Source of the DNA: Azospirillaceae bacterium
Lineage (GTDB): Bacteria; Pseudomonadota; Alphaproteobacteria; Azospirillales; Azospirillaceae
Assembly (NCBI GenBank): GCA_035645145.1
Contig: DASQNC010000025.1
Location: 310,001-374,000, forward strand
DNA length: 64,000 nucleotides
Direction of reading: 5' to 3'
The notes under the pieces were generated by a model, which made no database searches, was not told where the DNA came from, and saw only the letters and a list, made by a program, of their open reading frames with translations. This document shows positions 52,276 through 59,961 of the stretch, piece by piece (position 1 is the stretch's first letter; each line of letters starts with the position of its first letter). The position numbers were made by a program, and so were the translations under genes.

Positions 52276-53037
52276 ATGTTCAAGCTCAGCTTTCGTACAG
52301 GCATTTTCACCGCCTTAGCGGCAGCCCTGACCGCATTTGCGCCCGCCCCGGCTGATGCCGAGCCCATCATTCTCTACGGAAACGCCGCCCAGGCACCCAA
52401 ATCATGGCTGGATGGCACCACGCCCAAGGGCTATGCCATCGAAATTTCCGAGGCCATCCTCAAGAAGGCCGGCTACGACGTTGAAATCCGTTTGGTGCCA
52501 TTCCAACGCGGGCTGGAAGAGGCGAAGACCAATGGCGTGATGACGGGGATTTTCCACTCCCCGGATCGGGACGCGGCGTACGAGTTCAGCGAGTCCATTG
52601 GTGATGACAAGGTCCTGCTCGTCACCCAGAAAGGGAAGCCCTTCCAATACAAGTCGGCGTCCGATCTCATTCCGCAAAAGATCGGAGCCCTGCTGGGTGG
52701 ATTTTACGGCCCCGAATGGAATTCGGTGAAACCGCAACTGAAACTGGATGAGGACAATGATCCGGGGTTGCGCATGAAGAAGCTTGTTGCCGGCCGGTTT
52801 GATGTCGGGGTTTTCAGCCCAGGCAAAATCGCGGTGAACGAGGCCCTTAAGAAATCCGGCGTCCCGGAAAGCGAGATCGAGATCCAGCCGACACCGCTCG
52901 CCGTGCTGTCCAACCACATGGTGGTTGGCAAAGGCCGCCCGGACAGCAAGCAGTTCATCGAGCGGATCAACAAGGCGATCGCCGCGATCAACGCCGACGG
53001 GACGATCCCCAAGATCATGGCGAAATACGAGAACTGA
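52276..53037 (+). CDS. Family-3 periplasmic solute-binding protein (amino-acid-binding type), stand-alone
   Basis: A protein of 253 residues. Signal peptide of about 28 residues (ending APADAEP). The SBP_bac_3 pattern is visible in KGYAIEISEAILKKAGYDVE, RLVPFQRGLEEAKTNGVMTG and SPDRDAAYEFSESIG. Members include transporter receptors and periplasmic sensors; no permease or ATPase lies nearby, so a sensory or orphan role is possible. The codons and the AT-rich upstream region are less GC-biased than the neighbours, hinting at recent arrival. The ligand is unknown. Confidence 0.8.
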   Translation: MFKLSFRTGIFTALAAALTAFAPAPADAEPIILYGNAAQAPKSWLDGTTPKGYAIEISEAILKKAGYDVEIRLVPFQRGLEEAKTNGVMTGIFHSPDRDAAYEFSESIGDDKVLLVTQKGKPFQYKSASDLIPQKIGALLGGFYGPEWNSVKPQLKLDEDNDPGLRMKKLVAGRFDVGVFSPGKIAVNEALKKSGVPESEIEIQPTPLAVLSNHMVVGKGRPDSKQFIERINKAIAAINADGTIPKIMAKYEN

Positions 53038-53135
53038 CGCACGGCCCTTCCTCCCGCAGGCCTGGCCAACGCAGGCTGCAATGCCCCGGCACCTTTCGCG
53101 GGGACATTGCAGCGCTGCCGGCCCGGGTGGGCAGT

Positions 53136-53561
53136 TCAAGCCCCCGGTGCGCCGGCGTCCTCCGGTGGCACCGGGCGCGGCCGGCGATCCTCCCCGATGG
53201 CGACGAAGGTGAACAATCCCTCGGTGACCTTTACCGCATCGCTCGTCCGCCCGCGTCGCGCCCAGGTGTCGATCTGTACGGCGATCGACGTGCGTCCGAC
53301 ACGCACCACCCGCGCATAGACGCTCACCTCGTCGCCCACCAGCACCGGCCTGTGGAACTTCATGGCCTCGATCCCGACGGTCGCCACGCGGCCGCGGGCG
53401 CGGCGCGAGGCCACGGCCCCTCCGGCCAGATCCATCTGCGACAGGACCCAGCCGCCGAAGATGTCGCCGTTGACGTTGGCATCGCGCGGCATTGCATGGG
53501 TGCGCAGGGTCGGACCGGCGTCGATGTCGGCGGGCGGCATCTGGTCGGCTTCCATGGACAT
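53136..53561 (-). CDS. Acyl-CoA thioesterase, YciA type (hotdog fold)
   Basis: A protein of 141 residues. The hotdog signature DANVNGDIFGGWVLSQMDLA contains the family Asn/Asp positions, followed by VGIEAMKFHRPVLVGDEVSV and RTSIAVQIDTWARRG. YciA enzymes hydrolyse a wide range of acyl-CoAs. Three in-frame ATGs (53567, 53561, 53555) compete; AAGGA is best spaced for 53561. It is divergent from parE across 210 bases. Confidence 0.88.
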   Translation of the reverse strand: MSMEADQMPPADIDAGPTLRTHAMPRDANVNGDIFGGWVLSQMDLAGGAVASRRARGRVATVGIEAMKFHRPVLVGDEVSVYARVVRVGRTSIAVQIDTWARRGRTSDAVKVTEGLFTFVAIGEDRRPRPVPPEDAGAPGA

Positions 53562-53771
53562 TCGCATTCCTTGGTCTGGGTATCCGTTGGTTTGAGTCGG
53601 CGCGCGCAAGCCTAGGCCGCCCGGCGCCCGGTGTTCAATCGCCTCGACCACCGCCCGGAACATTCCAAGAACACGGCTTGGCCTCGCCCACGACCACAAC
53701 ATATAGTACGCGGCAGGATGCACTCCACTCCATGCCTTGCAACGCCTCGGGGCGGCACGCATATTCGCAGC

Positions 53772-55745
53772 ATGGCAGACCTGTTCCAGAACGCCGTCCT
53801 GAAGGACGAGGGTTATTCGGCGGAGCACATCGAGGTGCTGGAGGGGCTGGAGCCCGTCCGCCGCCGGCCCGGCATGTACATCGGTGGCACCGACGACCGC
53901 GCGCTGCACCATTTGGCGGCCGAGATCCTGGACAACGCCATGGACGAGGCGGTGGCCGGGCATGCGACCCGCATCGAAATGGAATTGGCCGCCGACGGCA
54001 CGCTGACCATCCGCGACAACGGCCGCGGGATCCCGGTGGACAACCACCCCAAATATCCCGGCAAGTCGGCGCTGGAAGTCATCCTGACGACGCTGCATTC
54101 GGGCGGCAAGTTCGCGGGCAAGGCCTACGCGACATCGGGCGGCCTGCACGGCGTCGGCCTGTCGGTGGTGAACGCCCTGTCGGACCGCCTGGTGGTCGAG
54201 GTTGCGCGCGACCGCCGCCTGTGGGTGCAGGAATACAGCCGCGGCACGCCGCTGAGCGCCCTGCGCGAGGTGGGCCCCGTGCACAACCGCCGCGGCACCA
54301 CCATCCGCTTCCATCCCGACGCCGAGATCTTCGGCGAGGCCGCGCGGCTCGAGCCGGGCCGCCTCTACCGCTTGGCCCGGTCCAAGGCGTATCTCTACCG
54401 CGGCGTGGAAATCCGCTGGTCGTGCGATCCCGAGATCCACCGCGCCGCCGACGTGCCCGCGGAAGCGGTTCTCCACTTCCCCGGCGGCCTGTCCGACTAT
54501 CTGGCGGCCGCACTGGGTGACCGCCGCATGGTGACGCCGCAGCCCTTCGCCGGACAGGCGGAATTCCCGGGCGAGGCCGGCCGCGTGGAATGGGCGGTGG
54601 CCTGGCCCGAGGACGACGAGGGCTTCAGCCACACCTACTGCAACACCATCCCCACGCCCCAGGGCGGAACCCACGAGGCCGGCCTGCGCGCGGCGCTGAC
54701 GCGGGCGATCAAGGCGTATGGCGAGATGGCGGGCAACCGCCGCGCGGCGCAGATCACCGCGGAAGATGTGATGAGCGATGCGGCGGTGCTGCTGTCCGTC
54801 TTCATCCGCGAGCCGCAGTTCCAGGGCCAGACCAAGGAAAAGCTGACCAACGCCGAAGCCCAGCGCCTGGTGGACGCGGCGGTCAAGGACCGCTTCGACC
54901 ATTGGCTGTCCGCCGATCCACAGGCCGCATCGGCGCTGATCGAGCGCCTCGTCGAGAAGGCCGAGGAACGGGCCCGGCGCAAGCAGCAGAAGGAGTTGGC
55001 GCGCAAGACGCCCACCCGCCGGCTGCGGCTGCCGGGCAAATTGGCGGACTGCGCCCGCACGGCCTCCGAAGGCACGGAAATCTTCCTGGTCGAGGGCGAT
55101 TCGGCGGGCGGATCCGCCAAACAGGCCCGCAACCGCGAAACCCAGGCGATCCTTCCGCTGCGCGGCAAGATCCTGAACGTGGCGAGCGCGTCCGCCGAGA
55201 AGATGCGCGCCAACCAGGAGCTGGCCGACCTGATCCAGGCACTGGGCTGCGGGGCCGGGCGCGACTTCGACTTGGAACGGCTGCGGTACGAGCGCGTCAT
55301 CATCATGACCGACGCGGACGTGGACGGCGCCCACATCGCGTCGCTGCTGATGACCTTCTTCTACCGCGAGATGGCCGGCCTGATCCAATCCGGTCGGCTC
55401 TACCTTGCCATGCCGCCCCTGTACCGGCTGACCCATGGCGCGAAGTCGGTCTATGCACGCGACGACGCGGACAAGGACCGGCTGCTCAAGACCATGTTCG
55501 CCGGCAAGAAGGTCGAGATCAGCCGCTTCAAAGGGTTGGGCGAGATGCCGCCGGGCCAGTTGAAGGAAACCACCATGGACCCGGCCAAGCGCACGCTGCT
55601 GCGCGTGGTCCTGCCCGATGCGGGAGAGCCCGAGGCCGCCGATACGCGGTCGCTGGTGGACCGGCTGATGGGCCGCAAGCCCGAGGCCCGGTTCCAATTC
55701 ATCCAGGAAAACGCCCGCTTCGCCCGCGAGGCGATCGACGTCTGA
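53772..55745 (+). CDS. parE: DNA topoisomerase IV subunit B
   Basis: A protein of 657 residues. The GHKL ATPase domain has EILDNAMDEAVAGHATRIEM and the lid GGLHGVGLSVVNALSDRL. The TOPRIM domain has FLVEGDSAGGSAKQARNRET and MTDADVDGAHI. It unlinks replicated chromosomes together with ParC (not in this window). It is ParE rather than GyrB because of its shorter length, lacking the extra insert of proteobacterial GyrB, and its start MADLFQNAVLKDEGYSAEHI. ATG at 53772 lies inside a longer open frame whose upstream part is non-coding. Confidence 0.9.
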   Translation: MADLFQNAVLKDEGYSAEHIEVLEGLEPVRRRPGMYIGGTDDRALHHLAAEILDNAMDEAVAGHATRIEMELAADGTLTIRDNGRGIPVDNHPKYPGKSALEVILTTLHSGGKFAGKAYATSGGLHGVGLSVVNALSDRLVVEVARDRRLWVQEYSRGTPLSALREVGPVHNRRGTTIRFHPDAEIFGEAARLEPGRLYRLARSKAYLYRGVEIRWSCDPEIHRAADVPAEAVLHFPGGLSDYLAAALGDRRMVTPQPFAGQAEFPGEAGRVEWAVAWPEDDEGFSHTYCNTIPTPQGGTHEAGLRAALTRAIKAYGEMAGNRRAAQITAEDVMSDAAVLLSVFIREPQFQGQTKEKLTNAEAQRLVDAAVKDRFDHWLSADPQAASALIERLVEKAEERARRKQQKELARKTPTRRLRLPGKLADCARTASEGTEIFLVEGDSAGGSAKQARNRETQAILPLRGKILNVASASAEKMRANQELADLIQALGCGAGRDFDLERLRYERVIIMTDADVDGAHIASLLMTFFYREMAGLIQSGRLYLAMPPLYRLTHGAKSVYARDDADKDRLLKTMFAGKKVEISRFKGLGEMPPGQLKETTMDPAKRTLLRVVLPDAGEPEAADTRSLVDRLMGRKPEARFQFIQENARFAREAIDV

Positions 55746-55873
55746 GCACAAGGCGGTTTGAGCCGGTGCCGGGTTCCTCCGCGTGGGGAGGACCGGCCCG
55801 GGATGCCTGCGCGGTGGATCGGTTCGCCCGGCGTCCACGTTGGAACCGCAAGCCAACCGATGCCGGATCGCAG

Positions 55874-56467
55874 ATGCGCCGCCTCTCCGCCCTTTTCGTC
55901 CTGCTGTCCGCCCTGCTCTCGTCCGCGTGCAGCGACGACGGGGTTCGGATCGCCTATTCCAATGTCCTTCCGCGTTACAACCGCGCCGAGCTGTTCAACG
56001 CCGCGGACGGGCGCGATATGCCCACGGCCGTGGTGGGCAATCCCTTCGGCACCCAGCAGGAGGTGTTCGAGGCGACGGCGACGCGAATCATGAACGGTGT
56101 TCCCATCGGTCCACGGACACGGTTCACCACCACGCCCAACGAAACGGCACGCGGCAATTACCGGGTCGTGATGCTGTTCAACCCCGCCTCGAACATCAGC
56201 TCCGAACTGATGTGCACCAACCCCGATCCCGCGCCTTTGCCCGGCGTGGGGACGGGGGCGGCAGCGGCGAACACCGACCGCCTCAGCCTGCAATCGGCGT
56301 TCTGCCAGGGCGGTGTGCTCTTCTCGTCCGCCTACGGCTGGGCCGACCGGGTGCAGGGACCGGACGATCCGCGCTTTGCCAGGCTGATACAGCGGATCAT
56401 GCTCGCCACCTTCCCCCCGAACCGCAACGACGAAGCCTGCCTGGTGCCGTTCCGCCGGACCTGCTGA
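55874..56467 (+). CDS. Hypothetical lipoprotein
   Basis: A protein of 197 residues. The signal peptide MRRLSALFVLLSALLSSAC has a clear lipobox (LSSAC), so lipidation at Cys19 is expected. The mature domain contains NVLPRYNRAELFNAADGRDM and three more Cys near the C-terminus that may form disulfides. No family recognised. It lies 128 bases after parE and converges on a hydrolase gene 37 bases later. Confidence 0.7.
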   Translation: MRRLSALFVLLSALLSSACSDDGVRIAYSNVLPRYNRAELFNAADGRDMPTAVVGNPFGTQQEVFEATATRIMNGVPIGPRTRFTTTPNETARGNYRVVMLFNPASNISSELMCTNPDPAPLPGVGTGAAAANTDRLSLQSAFCQGGVLFSSAYGWADRVQGPDDPRFARLIQRIMLATFPPNRNDEACLVPFRRTC

Positions 56468-56504
56468 CCCCCGGCCTGTCCTTGGTCGGTCTGGCCCCGC
56501 CCGG

Positions 56505-57206
56505 TCAGGACAGCAGCCAGGTCCGCATCGCCGTGGTGACGGCCGCCGGCCGCTCCAGCGGGGACAGGTGGCCGCAGTCCTCGACGATGTGCAGGTGCGC
56601 CCCCCGGATGCCGTCGGCGATTTCCTGCGCCAGATCCGGCGGGGTCAGCGCATCCTGCCGCCCGACGATGACCAAGGTCGGGCAGTCGATGGCCCCGAGC
56701 GTCGGGCGGCTGTCTATCCGGTTCAGGATCGCCGTCTGCTGGCGCTCGAACGCCCCCTGCCCCAACCGCTCGGCCATTCCGTAGACGATGCCGGTGAGCC
56801 CCTCCTCCTCCATTCGGTCGGGATGGATCAGGAGCGGCAGCAGGCGCGGGGTCACGCCCTTGAAGCGCCCCATGCGGGCGAGCTGGATCAACCCGCGGCG
56901 CCGGCGGACCTGCTCCTCGGTGTCGGGCCGGGGGCTGGTGTCGAGCAGCGCCAGTTTCACGACGCGCTCGGGCGCTTGGCGCATGATCTCGAAGGCGACG
57001 TACCCGCCCATGGACAGACCGGCCAGCGCGAAGCGCGGAGGTGCCGCGTCCAGGACCGAACGGGCGATCGCGGCCATCGAGTCCTGCACGGACGTGTCGG
57101 CGACCGTCGTCTCCGCAATGTCGGCAAGGTCGCGGACCTGGTGCTGCCAAAGTGCGGCATCGCACAGCAGGCCGGGCAGCAGGATCAGGGGAAGGCGTTC
57201 GCTCAC
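56505..57206 (-). CDS. Alpha/beta hydrolase (esterase/thioesterase-like)
   Basis: A protein of 233 residues. It has the N-terminal oxyanion motif LILLPGLLCDAALW, nucleophile elbow LAGLSMGGYVAFEI, acid loop VIVGRQDALTPP and catalytic His in DCGHLSPLERPA, making a full triad. Substrate unknown; it resembles the MenH/BioH-like group. The start is GTG overlapping the isochorismatase stop (GTGA), so the two enzymes are translated together and may act in one pathway. Confidence 0.82.
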   Translation of the reverse strand: MSERLPLILLPGLLCDAALWQHQVRDLADIAETTVADTSVQDSMAAIARSVLDAAPPRFALAGLSMGGYVAFEIMRQAPERVVKLALLDTSPRPDTEEQVRRRRGLIQLARMGRFKGVTPRLLPLLIHPDRMEEEGLTGIVYGMAERLGQGAFERQQTAILNRIDSRPTLGAIDCPTLVIVGRQDALTPPDLAQEIADGIRGAHLHIVEDCGHLSPLERPAAVTTAMRTWLLS

Positions 57207-57739
57207 TTGATCAGCCTCAGCAAGTCCTTGAATTCCGGCGTTCCGGCACGCCGCAGCCATTCGAAGACCACCATCTCGGCGGTCACGACCTCCGCCCCCG
57301 CGGCGGCCATGCGGCGCAGGCCCGCCGCGGCGTCCGCCGGCCGCCGGGACGAGACCCCGTCGGCCACCACGCAGACCCGGCGACCGGACGCCAGCAGCCC
57401 GAGCGTGGTCTGCAGCACGCAGACATGCGCCTCGAAGCCGCAAACGACCACATCCGGCCGCGGTCCCAGCCGTGCGAGGAACTCCGGCTCCGCCACCGCG
57501 GAGAAATGGATTTTCTCCATCCGTTCGTGCGGGGCGGTCAGCGCGGCCAGGGCCGGAACGGTGGCACCGAGCCCCGCCGGGTACTGCTCGGTCACCAGCC
57601 GCGGCACCTCCAGCCGCGCCGCGGCGCGCATCAGGACCTCGATCGCACGGGTGGCGGCCTCGCCGCCGTGGATTGCCGGCGCAAGCCGCTCCTGCACATC
57701 CACCACGAGAAGAACGGATCTTTCGGCGGCGATCAACAT
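57203..57739 (-). CDS. Isochorismatase-family cysteine hydrolase
   Basis: A protein of 178 residues. The catalytic Asp lies in LLVVDVQERLAPAI, a Lys in MEKIHFSA and the nucleophile Cys in VVVCGFEAHVCVLQTTLGLL. Fold and length match YcaC-like and nicotinamidase-related hydrolases; the substrate cannot be assigned. It is the first gene of a two-gene unit with the hydrolase at 56505, and is divergent from the helicase gene. Confidence 0.88.
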   Translation of the reverse strand: MLIAAERSVLLVVDVQERLAPAIHGGEAATRAIEVLMRAAARLEVPRLVTEQYPAGLGATVPALAALTAPHERMEKIHFSAVAEPEFLARLGPRPDVVVCGFEAHVCVLQTTLGLLASGRRVCVVADGVSSRRPADAAAGLRRMAAAGAEVVTAEMVVFEWLRRAGTPEFKDLLRLIK

Positions 57740-57876
57740 GGTGGCTCCCTGCGGCAACGCCCCGAAGCGTCCGTACGCGTCCGGGGATGCAACCCTACAG
57801 ACTCCGCCGGCGGGCTCCAATGTGCGGATTTCGACCGTCCAGGACTGTTTTCGAGGGGGTCGAGGCCCAGAAGCGT

Positions 57877-57905
57877 TTGACAATTTAACCGCCGTGAACA
57901 ATGTA
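57877..57905 (+). promoter_or_regulatory. Promoter of the RhlE-type helicase gene
   Basis: A perfect TTGACA (57877-57882) is followed by a 17-base spacer and AATGTA (57900-57905). It leaves a short leader of about 45 bases before the ATG at 57956. The -10 is weak. Confidence 0.5.
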
Positions 57906-57955
57906 AGGCTCCGACGGAGGCGTAATCTCTGTCGAGACCAGCGAGCCGCGCCTTA

Positions 57956-59491
57956 ATGACATTTTCCGATCTTGGTCTTAGCCCCGACCTGCTCCGTGCG
58001 GTCGAGGATGCCGGTTACACGACGCCCACGCCCATCCAGGAACAGGCGATCCCGAACGTCCTCATGGGCAGGGACGTGCTCGGGTGCGCACAGACGGGCA
58101 CCGGCAAGACGGCGTCCTTCACCCTCCCCATGATCGAAATCCTGGCCCAGGGCCGGGCCAGGGCGCGGATGCCGCGCTCGCTGATTCTCGAGCCGACGCG
58201 CGAACTGGCCGCCCAGGTCGCCGAGAACTTCGAGTTGTACGGCAAGTACAACAAGCTCTCGATGGCGCTCCTGATCGGTGGCGAGAGCTTCACCGACCAG
58301 GTGAAGAAGCTGGACCGCGGAGTCGATGTCCTGATCGCCACGCCCGGCCGGATGATCGATCTGTTCGAGCGCGGCAACATTCTGCTGAGCGACATCAAGA
58401 TCCTGGTGATCGACGAGGCGGACCGCATGCTCGACATGGGGTTCATCCCCGACATCGAGCGGATCGTCTCGCTGATCCCGAAATTGCGCCAGACGCTGAT
58501 GTTCTCGGCGACGATGCCGCCGGAGATCCGCCGCCTCGCCGACCAGTTCCTGATGAACCCGCGCGAGATCACGGTGAGCCCGCCGGCATCCCCGGCCATG
58601 ACCGTGACCCAGGCGTTGGCCGTCGTCCACGAGGAGGACAAGCGCAAGGCGCTGCGCCACATCCTGAAGACCGAAGACGTCAAGAACGCCTTCATCTTCT
58701 GCAACCGGAAGAAGGATGTGTCGATCCTGTTCCGTTCGCTCGAACGGCACGGGTTCAATTGCGGCGCGCTCCACGGCGACCTGCCACAGCACGTGCGCAC
58801 CGAGACGTTGGAAGCCTTCCGCCGCGGCGACATTTCGTTGCTGGTGTGCAGCGACGTGGCCGCCCGCGGCATCGACATCATTGGCGTCAGCCACGTCTTC
58901 AACTTCGACGTTCCCTTCAACGCCGAGGATTACATCCACCGGATCGGCCGCACCGGCCGCGCCGGACGATCGGGCCGCGCCTTCACCCTGGCCACACCGG
59001 ACGACGGTAAGCTGGTGGCGGCGGTCGAGAAGCTGCTCGGGCGCGAGATTCCGCGCATTGATATCGACGGGCTGGAGACCCCCGAAATGTCGGACGAGGG
59101 GGATGGCCGCCGCCGTCGGGTGTCGAAGGACAAGGAACGCGGCCGCAAGAAGGACGCCCCGGCGGCGAAGAAGGACGCACCGGCGGCGCAGGGCCGTCGG
59201 CGCCCCCGCCGGTCCGAGGATGCGGTGGCCGAGGTCCAGGCTGCTGCGCCGCTGGCCGAGGTCCAGGCACCGGTTCCGGACGAACCCCGCGCCGAGCGGC
59301 CCCGGCCCGAGCACCGGGAACGGGATCGCCGCGAAGGGGAACGGCGGGACCGCAATGCCGGTGGCCGCCGCCGGGACAATGACCGGCGCCACCACGACGA
59401 CGACCGGGCGGAACCGGTGGTCGGATTCGGGGACCATCTGCCCGCCTTCATGCTCCGTCGCGTCCGTCCCACGGCTTCCGAGGAAGCCTGA
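57956..59491 (+). CDS. DEAD-box RNA helicase, RhlE type
   Basis: A protein of 511 residues. The motifs in order are: Q-motif (PTPIQEQAIP), I (AQTGTGKT), Ia (PTRELAAQV), Ib (TPGR), II (DEAD), III (SAT), IV/V (SDVAARGIDI) and VI (HRIGRTGRAGR). The C-terminal 130 residues are low-complexity, Arg/Glu/Asp-rich, with a KKDAPAA repeat, typical of RhlE-like RNA-binding tails. It unwinds RNA in ribosome assembly or mRNA decay, often important in cold. It is followed six bases later by the RAM-domain gene. Confidence 0.9.
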   Translation: MTFSDLGLSPDLLRAVEDAGYTTPTPIQEQAIPNVLMGRDVLGCAQTGTGKTASFTLPMIEILAQGRARARMPRSLILEPTRELAAQVAENFELYGKYNKLSMALLIGGESFTDQVKKLDRGVDVLIATPGRMIDLFERGNILLSDIKILVIDEADRMLDMGFIPDIERIVSLIPKLRQTLMFSATMPPEIRRLADQFLMNPREITVSPPASPAMTVTQALAVVHEEDKRKALRHILKTEDVKNAFIFCNRKKDVSILFRSLERHGFNCGALHGDLPQHVRTETLEAFRRGDISLLVCSDVAARGIDIIGVSHVFNFDVPFNAEDYIHRIGRTGRAGRSGRAFTLATPDDGKLVAAVEKLLGREIPRIDIDGLETPEMSDEGDGRRRRVSKDKERGRKKDAPAAKKDAPAAQGRRRPRRSEDAVAEVQAAAPLAEVQAPVPDEPRAERPRPEHRERDRREGERRDRNAGGRRRDNDRRHHDDDRAEPVVGFGDHLPAFMLRRVRPTASEEA

Positions 59492-59497
59492 AGCCGC

Positions 59498-59740
59498 ATG
59501 CAGACGATATTCGTCATGGTGAAGTGCGAGCTCGGCCAGTCCTACAAGGTGGCCGACCGCGCGATCCTGGATATCGAGCAGGTGTCGGAGGTCTTCTCGA
59601 TCTCCGGGCAATACGATCTTCTGATGAAGTGCTATCTGCCGGACGGGGATGACATCGGTCATTTCGTGACCGAGCGGATCCAGGCGGTTCCCGGCGTGAG
59701 GGACACCTTCACCCTCATCACCTTCAAAGCCTTCACCTAA
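59498..59740 (+). CDS. Stand-alone Lrp/AsnC ligand-binding (RAM) domain protein
   Basis: A protein of 80 residues with no helix-turn-helix. The RAM fold is visible in IFVMVKCELGQSYKVADRAI, EVFSISGQYDLLMKCYLPDG and IQAVPGVRDTFTLITFKAFT. Such stand-alone RAM proteins form rings and bind amino acids, and may modulate full-length Lrp proteins. It starts six bases after the helicase stop, so it is in the same transcript. Confidence 0.88.
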   Translation: MQTIFVMVKCELGQSYKVADRAILDIEQVSEVFSISGQYDLLMKCYLPDGDDIGHFVTERIQAVPGVRDTFTLITFKAFT

Positions 59741-59780
59741 GGCACCACCACCCGATCCCGCGGATCGGGCCGGTGGTGCC
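59741..59780 (+). terminator. Long hairpin after the RAM-domain gene, related to the 16038 palindrome
   Basis: The arms GGCACCACC-CCCGATCC and GGATCGGG-GGTGGTGCC pair around a three-base loop (CGC), with small internal asymmetry. It starts at the base after the stop codon. The CCCGATCC/GGATCGGG core and the 3-base loop match the palindrome at 16038. There is no T-run; it probably ends the helicase transcript by structure. Confidence 0.6.
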
Positions 59781-59961
59781 CCATCCGCGTTCCCGATGCG
59801 GCGAAATCCGCTCGGGCGCCGGTTGACACCCGGCCCTCCCGTGAGGAAGGTGCCGCCATGCCGCGCACCTCGTTCCCCACCCGCCCCGCACCCTCGGACA
59901 TCCCCTGCCGTTGCCACCGCGGCCCCGCCGGGCGTTGCCGCAGCCAAGGTGGGCCGGCCTG

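Noticed and set aside
53772-55745. Assignment as GyrB
   Set aside because: Length of 657 residues without the extra GyrB insert and the ParE-like N-terminus favour topoisomerase IV.
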